The position numbers and the translations under genes are program-made. This document shows, one piece after another, positions 1 to 7,331 of a stretch of 14,316 nucleotides of DNA. Within the stretch, counting starts at the first letter, position 1. Every line of letters begins with the position of its first letter. The DNA lies in contig MENE01000161.1 in the NCBI GenBank assembly GCA_001769005.1, forward strand, positions 154 through 14,469. Direction: 5' to 3'. Source of the DNA: Bacteroidetes bacterium GWA2_31_9b. Its GTDB lineage: Bacteria > Bacteroidota > Bacteroidia > Bacteroidales > UBA12077. The notes beneath the pieces were generated by a model that did no database searches, was not told the DNA's origin, and worked only from the letters and a program-made list of their open reading frames with translations.

Positions 1-239
1 AAATTATGTACGATGATCTTGATGTAGTCAATTTTCTTTTGAATATGTATTTTGATTTTAATTTACTTCCTTTAAATCCAGTTTACACAATCTAATTTAT
101 ATTACCACTTTCTTTCATCTATCAATGTCAGGCGACCTTCGAACTGTGCCGGATTCATTTCTAACTGCGTCAAATGCTTTTAGAACTCTAATTGGATAAC
201 TTTGGAGACTGTCTTTAAAACAGTGTTGGAGACTATAGA

Positions 240-1454
240 CTAATTATTTAGTAATTTCATCAGTTTTTCAATATGATTTATTCCTTCTTTATAATCTGGA
301 TTTAATTCTACTGCTTTTTCGTAATTTATCAGAGCTAAATCATTTTGCTTGTTTTTTAAATAGGCATCGGCCAAAGTTTTATATGTATCCCAATAATAAG
401 GTGATAATTTCACATTGATTTTAAAAACTTTTATTGCTGCATCGTAATTATCTTTTTCAATCCATGAATTTCCAATTTCATTAATCTTATTTGCAAATCG
501 GCCTACAAGCTTAACATCGTTTTTAAAAAGAGTGCTTGTAACATAGTTATATCTTATTGAATCACTTAAAATATCTTCGTTTTTATATAAATCTAATGAG
601 CTATTTATTGTATTGTAATCTGTTAAAAAATCCAGTCCTTTTTTATTCTCAGGAAATAAGTCAGGAATAATCAGGCTGTAGTTATTTTTTTTTAGCTCTT
701 GATTTAAATTTAATTTCACAACATGGGTATAATCCCGAAAATAGTATAGATAAATGATCCCTTCATTTAAATCATAAATGGTTGTGTACATTGTACCTGC
801 ACCCCAATTTCTTTCCTGATGCATAGTATCCATTACAGATGAACAAAACCGAATACTTGTATCTTTTTGACTTTCCAATAATTTTTTCCCTTTATGATAA
901 ATAGGAATGTCTATCTCGTTTTCTTCTTTTATCCGTGAAGGATAAAAGTTTGAAAGAACATAGGATTGATTATTTCCAATAATCAGCGAATCGCCCTCAA
1001 TAATAAGATATTTCCCTGTTTTATCGATAAATAAAAACATAGATGTTTCTAATCCCTGTAAATTATATTGACTTAAATATTTTTTAACATCATCAACAAC
1101 AGCACACTTTTTCATTATGTATGATAAAAAATTCATATCCAGGCTCTTTTTTCCAAGTGTGTGGTTAATAGCTAAATAATCCATAGAAAATCCATCAAAT
1201 ACTAAACCAGCCTGATTCATTCCACCTTGTGCCCAAAAGTTATCATATCCTACATATACGGCTCCATAATCATTTTCTTGCCCTTGTTCAAACCAAATGC
1301 GGGTATTCGGATTCCAATAATCTTCGTTATTGCCAACCATGGTTTTGCCATTCATGGTTAATTTAAACATGCTGCAACTTTTGGCATTTGGGGTTAAAAT
1401 GAACCCAAATACAGAAATCGCTAAAATCAGTATAATTAACTTACTATTCTTCAT
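240..1454 (-). CDS. Secreted Ntn-hydrolase (choloylglycine hydrolase / penicillin V acylase type) with C-terminal TPR tail
   Basis: Probable exported linear-amide C-N hydrolase; the substrate (bile salt, N-acyl amino acid, acyl-homoserine lactone or beta-lactam side chain) is unknown. Seen: a signal peptide at residues 1-26 ending AKS, so cleavage would expose Cys27 (CSMF) as the N-terminal nucleophile. Next come NNED at 42-45 (Asp45 in the place of the bile salt hydrolase Asp21), GGMNQAG at 77-83 (Asn80, cf. Asn82), VLSN with Asn169 (cf. Asn175) and Arg202 (cf. Arg228). The strand pattern at about 220-240, WGAGTMYTTIYDL, is typical of the family's C-terminal half. Residues about 330-395 form two TPR repeats, including YEKAVELNPDY, which ordinary family members lack. 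An AAAAGG Shine-Dalgarno-like stretch (1465-1470) lies 10 nt before the ATG and supports this start. It is the last gene of the run, 54 bp after the TPR lipoprotein. Family call fairly sure; residue equivalences are by eye. Confidence 0.82.
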   Translation of the reverse strand: MKNSKLIILILAISVFGFILTPNAKSCSMFKLTMNGKTMVGNNEDYWNPNTRIWFEQGQENDYGAVYVGYDNFWAQGGMNQAGLVFDGFSMDYLAINHTLGKKSLDMNFLSYIMKKCAVVDDVKKYLSQYNLQGLETSMFLFIDKTGKYLIIEGDSLIIGNNQSYVLSNFYPSRIKEENEIDIPIYHKGKKLLESQKDTSIRFCSSVMDTMHQERNWGAGTMYTTIYDLNEGIIYLYYFRDYTHVVKLNLNQELKKNNYSLIIPDLFPENKKGLDFLTDYNTINSSLDLYKNEDILSDSIRYNYVTSTLFKNDVKLVGRFANKINEIGNSWIEKDNYDAAIKVFKINVKLSPYYWDTYKTLADAYLKNKQNDLALINYEKAVELNPDYKEGINHIEKLMKLLNN

Positions 1455-1508
1455 GATAGATCATCCTTTTTAATAGGTTTTTTGTGCCACTTTTTTTAAA
1501 ACTTTTTT

Positions 1509-2273
1509 CTATTTCGCCTCCACTATATTTTTCAAGCTATCGGCCATGTGATATTGTTTATTTGCATTTATTGAATCACTTAACGAACTGTATGCATCGC
1601 CAATAACATTATGAATCCTATATTTATCGGGATAATGTTTTAAAAACTCAGTGTAGTTTTCTATTGCATTGATATATTCTTTATTTTCGAGATATGCATC
1701 GCCTAAATCATAATATGCATGATAAAATTCGGGATCAATTTCTAATGATTTTTTATAATAACTGATAGCCATTTGATAATCTTTAGACCATAACGAAGCC
1801 ATACCTGCAAGCCATGCCGCAATCTTGCTATCGGGGTATCTGGTATATACTTCGGTATATTGTTTAAGTGCTGAAATAGTGTCGTGCTCAATCCAATAGC
1901 TGTAATCACCCCCAAAGATAAGTTGATGAACTGATGTGTCTTTTAAAGAATATTCTTTTGCTAATTTTAATTTCTCCAAATCAAATGGCCAAGCCCCGAA
2001 TGCCTGAAAAGACAAAGCCATATAGAATGTTGAGTCAATAGATAATATTTTTTTTGCTAAGCTATCCATTTTATCAAACTTTAATGTGAAATACGATTCT
2101 TCCATTTGTATATAAAGCAAATTGATACTATCGTTTTCCGATGGCAACGGGAAGTTAAATCCCCATTCGTTTTTTAAGGTAAGAACTTCCTCTTTAAGCG
2201 AAGGTTTATTGTTGCATGCACTAAAACTAATACAGATTAGTACTACAGAAAAAATATAATTTAATTGTTTCAT
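1509..2273 (-). CDS. TPR-repeat lipoprotein
   Basis: Probable lipoprotein facing the periplasm or cell surface, acting as a protein-interaction scaffold. Seen: a hydrophobic signal ending FSAC with lipobox Cys20, then a polar linker, then helical repeats. Clear TPR units lie at about 134-180 (ending AISYYKKSLEIDP), 184-214 (YYDLGDAYLENKEYINAIENY) and 218-248 (a weaker capping unit). Residues 30-130 look helical and may hold degenerate TPRs. No catalytic motif is visible. It lies 51 bp after the broken PD40 gene and 54 bp before the Ntn-hydrolase gene, whose own tail has TPRs, so the two may work together or be remodelled from one ancestor. Function beyond scaffolding is unknown. Confidence 0.8.
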   Translation of the reverse strand: MKQLNYIFSVVLICISFSACNNKPSLKEEVLTLKNEWGFNFPLPSENDSINLLYIQMEESYFTLKFDKMDSLAKKILSIDSTFYMALSFQAFGAWPFDLEKLKLAKEYSLKDTSVHQLIFGGDYSYWIEHDTISALKQYTEVYTRYPDSKIAAWLAGMASLWSKDYQMAISYYKKSLEIDPEFYHAYYDLGDAYLENKEYINAIENYTEFLKHYPDKYRIHNVIGDAYSSLSDSINANKQYHMADSLKNIVEAK

Positions 2274-2324
2274 AAAATATTGGTTTATTTTCGAAATTAA
2301 TTTTGTTATTTTATTAAGCTACGA

Positions 2325-2681
2325 TTATTTTTCATTTGTATAAAGTTCTTTTAATCTATCTATAAATTTTGTGCTCACCCAATAGATATCCATGTCATTT
2401 TCTTCATTTGTCCAACGAGTAAAAAACAAATACTTTCCGTCAGGACTCACGGTCGGAAAAGTTTCTTGCGAACCTGTATTTATTTGTTCACCCAAATTTA
2501 TAGGTTCTGACCATTTATCAGAATGAATATCGTGAAAGCTGATGTATAAATCACCATAATTATGCCCTCTTTGTGATGAGAAAAGTAAATAGCTATCATC
2601 AGGGGCAATAAATGGTGTCCAATCCATAGAAGTAATTGAGTTTATATTCAGGTAAAGTATCGGGGTTAAGATATTCTCCAT
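2325..2681 (-). CDS. C-terminal part of frameshifted PD40 (TolB-like) beta-propeller protein
   Basis: This frame carries the last two WD40-like PD40 blades of the protein begun at 3243. The blades show as TPFIAPDDSYLLFSS and FPTVSPDGKYLFFTRW, followed by a short tail ending at Lys118. The ATG at 2681 is probably not a true start: residues 1-13 read out of register with the upstream frame, and there is no signal peptide, although the family is exported. Propeller coding begins at about SITSMDW. Joining the two frames gives one protein of about 306 residues, a normal length for such proteins. PD40 domains bind proteins or glycans and have no catalytic role of their own. Confidence 0.75.
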   Translation of the reverse strand: MENILTPILYLNINSITSMDWTPFIAPDDSYLLFSSQRGHNYGDLYISFHDIHSDKWSEPINLGEQINTGSQETFPTVSPDGKYLFFTRWTNEENDMDIYWVSTKFIDRLKELYTNEK

Positions 2682-3243
2682 TTTTAAACCTTGACTTTAA
2701 TATATCACATGTCCAATTCTCATTAATTGTTCTATGGTCTAAATAATATAAAGTTCCATCGGTGGTTAATGAAGCCTGACATTGACCATCTATAGTATTT
2801 ATTGATGGCATTAATCTTTGTGGTTTACTCCAATTGACACCTTGTTTTTCTACAAACCAAATATCAGTATTCCCCTTATCTGCTCCAAAATATATTTTTT
2901 CACCATTTGCTGTTAAGAAAGGATCAAAGTGGTTAATACTATCACCTAAAGGGTTAAAAATTTCCGGTTTTGTCCATCGATTATTAATTCTTAACATTCG
3001 CCATATTTTTAACAAGCTTTCTTGATTCTCTCGTGAGACCCAATAAACTTCGTTTCTATCAGATGAGAAAATTGCAGCGCTATGTTCAAGTGTAGTTCCA
3101 GAAATGATGCCAGGCGCAAAAAGCACCGGAATATCACCTGGAGAAGTTTGTCTAAAATAGTCACCATATATATCGGTAAATTGTTGTCCGAATGAAGATT
3201 TGATAATTAATATCAAAGTAATAATCAGCAATCCTTTTTTCAT
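2599..3243 (-). CDS. N-terminal part of frameshifted PD40 (TolB-like) beta-propeller protein
   Basis: Exported beta-propeller protein cut short by a frame change. Seen: a signal peptide MKKGLLIITLILIIKSSFGQ (1-20), then three PD40-type blades: SAAIFSSDRNEVYWVS (55-70), DPFLTANGEKIYFGAD (107-122) and QASLTTDGTLYYLD (156-169). After about residue 202 the frame runs into a non-propeller tail (YFYGLDTIYCP) and stops, while the propeller continues in the next frame (2325-2681). The shift must lie between 2602 and about 2698; the blade register suggests about 2641-2650. One extra base in this sequence would explain it. It could be a sequencing error or a real disruption. The start is set by the signal peptide. 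It follows the esterase by 119 bp. Confidence 0.78.
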   Translation of the reverse strand: MKKGLLIITLILIIKSSFGQQFTDIYGDYFRQTSPGDIPVLFAPGIISGTTLEHSAAIFSSDRNEVYWVSRENQESLLKIWRMLRINNRWTKPEIFNPLGDSINHFDPFLTANGEKIYFGADKGNTDIWFVEKQGVNWSKPQRLMPSINTIDGQCQASLTTDGTLYYLDHRTINENWTCDILKSRFKNGEYLNPDTLPEYKLNYFYGLDTIYCP

Positions 3244-3362
3244 ATTTTTTTATATTGAAATGTTATGTTATTTCATTAAATGTGCCTAAGAGCGAAAGAA
3301 AGTAGGGACTCGCATGTTTTAATCGTTTCACATGTTATTTATCAAGTTGTGTTACCGGCAGT

Positions 3363-4181
3363 TTATTTCTTTTCATTCGATTTATAAATAAACTTTAACC
3401 CGTCGAATAAACTATGAAAAGGTACATGTCCTTCGTTTTCATAGGTCAAATATTTATATACAACCCTGTTTCCCAATTTTTCCATTACTAAATTAGAAAA
3501 ATCTGTCATTTGCTGAAGTGAATTAACTTGAGCAATTAGAGGGTCTTTTAGCCCATTTGTAATAAATATTTTCTGACCATTGAATTTCTCAAATTGTTGA
3601 AAGGATTTAAGGCTTAATGCAATAAAATAGTTTTCACAAAAAGGAAACGCACCACTAGAAGCAATATATGAGTTAAACATTTTTGGCTTGGTTATAAATG
3701 TGTAAAGTGTAAATACAGCGGTTGTTGATTGTCCAAACAAAATCCTATCATCAGTAGTTCTATATTTCTTTCCGATGTAAGGAATAAGTTCTTTCTCAAA
3801 AAAGGATTGAAAATCATTAACTCCTTTAGCTGTGGTCGTATCTGTTGGCCATACATCCTTTCCCCCAACATTTTCTATTGCCACTATAATCATCTCAGGT
3901 ATAATCTCTTCTCCAAGAGCAAGGCGATTAACTGTAGAAACAATTTCCAGCATTGAAACTGTATCACCTTTAACCTGATACAACACAGGATATGATTTAT
4001 CGGATTTGGAATAGCTATCCGGCAGATGTATCATTATCTTTCTGACATCCTGAAGAATTTCAGATTTGATGCTATCTCTAATTCCAATTTTAATATTAAT
4101 ATCTTGTCCATAAATTCTACTTGGCTTGATAAAGCCAATCAGAATAATAGTAATGAAATAAATTTTAATTGCTTTGGTCAT
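3363..4181 (-). CDS. Secreted alpha/beta hydrolase, putative esterase (esterase D / IroE-like family)
   Basis: Probable periplasmic or secreted serine esterase of the PF00756 type. Seen: a signal peptide at 1-26 ending IYGQ; VRKIMIHLPDSY at 46-57, the usual family opening; YPVLYQVKGD at 64-73; and the nucleophile elbow GQSTTA with Ser152, followed by FTLYTFITKPKMFNSYIASS, a pattern close to family members with GHSxGG. Asp213 (LKDP) and His252 (GHVPFHS) complete a likely triad. Odd: the two glycines that normally follow the nucleophile are Thr and Ala, which may narrow the oxyanion region. Length of 272 residues is normal. It lies 76 bp after the serine hydrolase gene with no promoter seen between, so it is probably co-transcribed. 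The substrate is unknown. Confidence 0.82.
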   Translation of the reverse strand: MTKAIKIYFITIILIGFIKPSRIYGQDINIKIGIRDSIKSEILQDVRKIMIHLPDSYSKSDKSYPVLYQVKGDTVSMLEIVSTVNRLALGEEIIPEMIIVAIENVGGKDVWPTDTTTAKGVNDFQSFFEKELIPYIGKKYRTTDDRILFGQSTTAVFTLYTFITKPKMFNSYIASSGAFPFCENYFIALSLKSFQQFEKFNGQKIFITNGLKDPLIAQVNSLQQMTDFSNLVMEKLGNRVVYKYLTYENEGHVPFHSLFDGLKFIYKSNEKK

Positions 4182-4257
4182 ATTACATTGTTTTAATTAT
4201 TGGTAATCATTTGATTTGCTCTATTGAAATAGATGATATATTTTTTTTGAAATAAAT

Positions 4258-5997
4258 TTAATTAATTTTCTTCATGTTTAGCCCATAAAATTTCATTATG
4301 TCATTTTGCCCGTCTTTACTAAAACTAAGCGTTTCGCCGCTTGTATCCGTTCCAAATCCGCAAAAGATAAGCTCATTATCATTTTCTATACGCAAATTAT
4401 AAAGATATTCGCTTGAAGTATAAAATACCTTTAATTGCAACAAATTGTTATCTCCTATTAATAGCTCGACTTCCGAAAATTTATCAGCGCTTTCTATTTC
4501 ATGCCCTTCCAGTTTATATTTTCCAAGACGGTTTTTCCATATTCCTGTAATTTCTTGTGGGATTACAATATGGCCAAGTGCCAGTCGGTTATTGTAAGCA
4601 TCCTGATAATACAGCAGCTTATAACCCTTGGTTTCGACGAAAATGAATCGTGGTTTTTCCAACCATTTAACGCTATCTGGCTTGATAATGTAACCTGGCA
4701 AAAATTCATTATTTGTCAGGGGCTTTAATTCAAAATTACCATAAACAGAATTTAGTATCAGTTTATCATTTTCGAACTTAAGAACATGACTTGTACGTGT
4801 ATCAACATATAAGCCAACATGTTTTTTAATTGAATCTACAGAAATAATACTTGAGGCATTATTTTTATTTTGAACTGAATGCGCCTGATTAGCGGAATTC
4901 ATTCCAGATAGTTCCCAAACTTTTTCGGTTGCTTCCGCTGACAAGTCCAGTCCACCTTCTGTATTTACTAAAAATACTGCGGCAATTTTCTTTTTCAGAT
5001 TGATTGCAATCTCTGCAACTGCTACATGATGACTACCAACGTGCGTAATCACTAAATTCGAATCATCCTTAGCTACACCCCATCCAAAAACAACATTACT
5101 TATTTGAACATTACCGTTATTAATTTCATCGAACATCCTCAAGGCTTCCGGCTTTAAGAAACCGCCCCTTTTTCCATCATAAATTGCTATTAATTCCTGA
5201 GCTAATTTTACCATATCATCAATAGTTGATAATAAACCTCCGGCCGGAGTATTTCTTCCATATTTTACGGGGAAATATGTGCCGTTTGAATCATAAGTTT
5301 TACTTACATTCTTCAATTTACAATAGTTTATATATCCGGAATTATTCATTCCTGCCGGTTTTAAAATGTTATCCTGAATATAATTTTGATAATCCTGACC
5401 GCTGGCCTTTAAGATGGTGTGCCCCAACAGAGAATAACCAATATTTGAATAATGAACTGTCAAATTTACAGGGTAAGCCAGGTATTCATTCTTTAAATAA
5501 CCCACCACATCTGTATATTTTTCATTTTCATCCCAGGTATTCAGGAAAATATCGTTCGGAATTCCAGATGTGTGCTGAAGTACCGATTTTACTGTAACCT
5601 CTTTAATATCTCCTCCTCTTGCTTTAATCATGAATTCTGGTAAATAATTAACCAGTGGTTTGTCAATATCAAGTAGTTTTTTCTCTTGCAACTGCATAAT
5701 ACCCATACCTGTAAAGGGTTTTGTAATTGAACCAATGCATAATGCAGTATTGGTGGTAAATGGAATTTTTTTCTCTTTATCAGCATAGCCAAAACCTTCT
5801 TTCCAAACTGTATCGCCAAGAATTAATGCAGCACCTACCCCAACAAGATGCCCGGTTTGCATTTTATCTTTGATAAGGGTTTTGTATTCTTCAATTAATT
5901 TTGAATTGATTGATTGGTTGCTTTCTTGCGCATGTACCAATGAACTGATTGACATTAAAATGATTGTCAGAATAGATAATACTTTTCGCTTTTTCAT
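4258..5997 (-). CDS. Secreted serine hydrolase, beta-lactamase/PBP fold (class C-like) with C-terminal beta domains
   Basis: Probable periplasmic serine hydrolase of the PF00144 family: beta-lactamase, D-alanyl-peptidase or esterase activity are all possible. Seen: a signal peptide at 1-24 ending VHAQ; SxxK motif S90-I-T-K93; LQHTSGIP at 140-147; YxN motif Y183-S-N185; PAGGLLST at 251-258; and the third active-site strand HVGSHH at 319-324, in place of KTG. The catalytic core ends near residue 365. Residues about 390-579 are beta-rich and probably form one or two lipocalin-like accessory domains, which makes the protein longer than a plain class C enzyme (about 360-380). It is the first gene after the LytTR regulator, and its upstream gap holds the paired LytTR-type repeats and a -7 box. 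A classical beta-lactamase is less likely, because SxxK + YxN + HxG is common to esterase-like members. Confidence 0.88.
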   Translation of the reverse strand: MKKRKVLSILTIILMSISSLVHAQESNQSINSKLIEEYKTLIKDKMQTGHLVGVGAALILGDTVWKEGFGYADKEKKIPFTTNTALCIGSITKPFTGMGIMQLQEKKLLDIDKPLVNYLPEFMIKARGGDIKEVTVKSVLQHTSGIPNDIFLNTWDENEKYTDVVGYLKNEYLAYPVNLTVHYSNIGYSLLGHTILKASGQDYQNYIQDNILKPAGMNNSGYINYCKLKNVSKTYDSNGTYFPVKYGRNTPAGGLLSTIDDMVKLAQELIAIYDGKRGGFLKPEALRMFDEINNGNVQISNVVFGWGVAKDDSNLVITHVGSHHVAVAEIAINLKKKIAAVFLVNTEGGLDLSAEATEKVWELSGMNSANQAHSVQNKNNASSIISVDSIKKHVGLYVDTRTSHVLKFENDKLILNSVYGNFELKPLTNNEFLPGYIIKPDSVKWLEKPRFIFVETKGYKLLYYQDAYNNRLALGHIVIPQEITGIWKNRLGKYKLEGHEIESADKFSEVELLIGDNNLLQLKVFYTSSEYLYNLRIENDNELIFCGFGTDTSGETLSFSKDGQNDIMKFYGLNMKKIN

Positions 5998-6032
5998 AAT
6001 TGTTTTTTACTTAATTATTTTTTGTTTTTCTG

Positions 6033-6040
6033 CAAAAGTA
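6033..6040 (-). promoter_or_regulatory. Candidate -7 promoter box (TACTTTTG) for the serine hydrolase cluster
   Basis: On the minus strand this reads TACTTTTG, a full match to the Bacteroidota -7 consensus TAnnTTTG, ending 35 bp before the ATG at 5997. No TTG occurs at the expected -33 distance (19-21 bp upstream). A promoter lacking its -33 box usually depends on an activator, and the paired LytTR-like repeats end 33 bp upstream of it. The promoter call is inference from consensus and position. Confidence 0.45.
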
Positions 6041-6073
6041 TTGGATGGATTTGATAGTTGGAATCTAAAAGTG

Positions 6074-6103
6074 ATAAGCGGTAAATTTCAATTCATAAGC
6101 GGT
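6074..6103 (-). promoter_or_regulatory. Paired direct repeats resembling a LytTR-binding site
   Basis: The 9-mer ACCGCTTAT (minus strand) occurs twice, at 6095-6103 and 6074-6082, with start-to-start spacing of 21 bp (12-bp gap). Including the three bases upstream (TTA and TTT), 11 of 12 positions are identical. The LytTR consensus [TA][AC][CA]GTTN[AG][TG] is matched at 8 of 9 positions, with C for T at position 5. Family sites are pairs of 9-mers separated by 12-13 bp on one helix face. The site lies directly between the LytTR gene and the hydrolase gene, centred about 40 bp upstream of the -7 box (proximal) and one further two-turn step (distal). Regulation by the neighbouring protein is inferred. 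Confidence 0.6.
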
Positions 6104-6123
6104 TAATGATTCCAATTTTACTA

Positions 6124-6930
6124 TTAAATATTCATTTCCTTTTTTATTGATGTAGCACATCGTCGGCTTACTTCTTCGGGAATATCTGAATTGTTCAACC
6201 TAATTCTGTAAGTATAATTATGCCAAGGTTCAATCTTTTCAATATAATTCTTATTTATAATGGTTGACCTATGGATACGCAAGAAGGTGTTTTTTGGTAA
6301 ATCGTTCTCCCATTTTACCAATGGCTTTTTCAGTTCGTATTTTATATTCCTACTATCAACGATACTGGAATAATTTCCATTTATCGAGATTTTCACTATG
6401 TTTTTTACTGGTAGTAACACTATATCATTTTTCAAATAAACCTTGATTGTATCATTCAAGTTAGAATTTTCTTCTTTGTAAATACTTTTAGTTTCTTTTG
6501 GGGTATTGGATTGCTCAAGTAATTTACTGAAATAGTAAAGAATACTAAAAAATGCAACAACAAATGTGAAAGGGAAAGTGCGCCTTGAATTGATGTCCCA
6601 TGAAATATCTAATTGGTTTATATTAGGATTGATAATCCAAGAAATAATTGGTTCAAAGAGCCCCCAAGTGTAAGCTCCAACAAATGATAATGTAATTATA
6701 AAGGTTACAGAAAGAACAGTATCTATGCTTTTTCTTATTAACCAATTATAAAATTTAGTTAAAAAATAAAATACTGATATGCCGCAAAAAGTAAATAAGA
6801 TAGTCCATAAAATTAACAACGGTGTATCATAATCCTTTTTATTGTAAAAAAGGATGTTAATAATAAGTAGTAATAACCAATAAATTGACCATCCAACAAA
6901 TTGTAATCGTATATGTTTCTTAATTTTCAT
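6124..6930 (-). CDS. Membrane-anchored LytTR-family transcriptional regulator
   Basis: Probable DNA-binding regulator that senses a signal in the membrane rather than through a receiver domain. Seen: four hydrophobic segments at about 11-29, 37-58, 71-92 and 118-136, a polar linker at 140-160, then a LytTR domain at about 162-265. The domain shows the usual marks: VYLKNDIVLLPVKNIVKI at the start, NGNYSS at 184-189, FLRIHRSTIINKNYIEKI at 216-233 (the conserved RxHRSxIVN-type segment) and a basic C-terminus. No REC domain and no histidine-kinase partner are present in the window. It is 126 bp upstream of the first hydrolase gene, and the gap holds paired LytTR-like sites, so it probably activates the cluster. 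The signal is unknown. Confidence 0.88.
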   Translation of the reverse strand: MKIKKHIRLQFVGWSIYWLLLLIINILFYNKKDYDTPLLILWTILFTFCGISVFYFLTKFYNWLIRKSIDTVLSVTFIITLSFVGAYTWGLFEPIISWIINPNINQLDISWDINSRRTFPFTFVVAFFSILYYFSKLLEQSNTPKETKSIYKEENSNLNDTIKVYLKNDIVLLPVKNIVKISINGNYSSIVDSRNIKYELKKPLVKWENDLPKNTFLRIHRSTIINKNYIEKIEPWHNYTYRIRLNNSDIPEEVSRRCATSIKKEMNI

Positions 6931-7331
6931 GATAATACTATTTCAACCAATTTATATATTGAATAATTGAATATAACTACTTATAAAAGTATGAAAACAT
7001 TCCAAAAGCGCAAGCGGGGACAAGAAAAAACATTGTATGGCAGCGAAGGGAAGCATGCAGGGAATGGGCGGACACACTCTGCTTTTGAGCGAGAGATTCT
7101 TTTTCTTCTTTGTTTCTTAGACTAGAATTTAATCTATCTGTGTTGTCAAATTATCTTGTTATTAACTGTCCTTGCATAGGAAAAATGAGGGGTTTTTGCC
7201 CAGCGATTTTGTCCGCCGCTACCAAAGTTTAAAGGTAATTAAAAATGTCAAAAAACCACTGAACTTTTTTCACGACAGTAGGGAGTAAACCCGCATTTTT
7301 CTGATGCAATGTAAGCAGGCGTGCTTTTTAT
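6931..7331. other. 401-bp gap with a higher-GC patch, no gene seen
   Basis: The part next to the regulator gene (6931-6990) is AT-rich leader. From about 7000 to 7325 the base content rises, with runs such as AAGCGGGGACA, GGGCGGACA and TCCGCCGCT that look unlike the neighbours. GGCGGACA (7067-7074) has its exact inverse TGTCCGCC at 7210-7217. Small hairpins include GGG-GTTTTTG-CCC near 7191-7203 and AAGCA-GGCG-TGCTT at 7313-7326. The longest open frame I saw (7037-7120, plus strand, 27 codons, Phe-rich tail) does not look coding. It may be a dispersed intergenic repeat or a decayed element. Confidence 0.5.
6984..7013 (-). promoter_or_regulatory. Candidate promoter of the LytTR regulator gene
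   Basis: On the minus strand, TTG (7013-7011), 19 bp, then TACTTTTA (6991-6984). This fits the Bacteroidota -33/-7 pattern TTG-N19-21-TAnnTTTG with one mismatch in the -7 box, and ends 53 bp before the ATG at 6930. The match is suggestive only, because such AT-rich strings arise often by chance. Confidence 0.33.

Noticed and set aside
3..95. Open frame on the plus strand running in from the window edge (30 codons, ends VYTI)
   Set aside because: Could be the tail of a convergent gene, but it is short, shows no motif, and an open run of this size is not rare in AT-rich DNA.
208..224. ACTGT/ACAGT hairpin just beyond the amidase stop as a terminator
   Set aside because: Only a 5-bp stem, and no U-tract follows on the minus strand.
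5226..5597. 123-codon plus-strand frame
   Set aside because: Lies fully inside the serine hydrolase gene, whose SxxK, YxN and HxG motifs prove the minus frame.
7037..7120. 27-codon plus-strand frame in the higher-GC gap
   Set aside because: Ends in a run of Phe from a T-rich stretch, has no ribosome site, and shows no protein-like pattern.
7313..7326. AAGCA/TGCTT hairpin after the hydrolase stop as a terminator
   Set aside because: On the minus strand the stem is followed by ACATTGC, not by a U-run; a 5-bp stem is weak.
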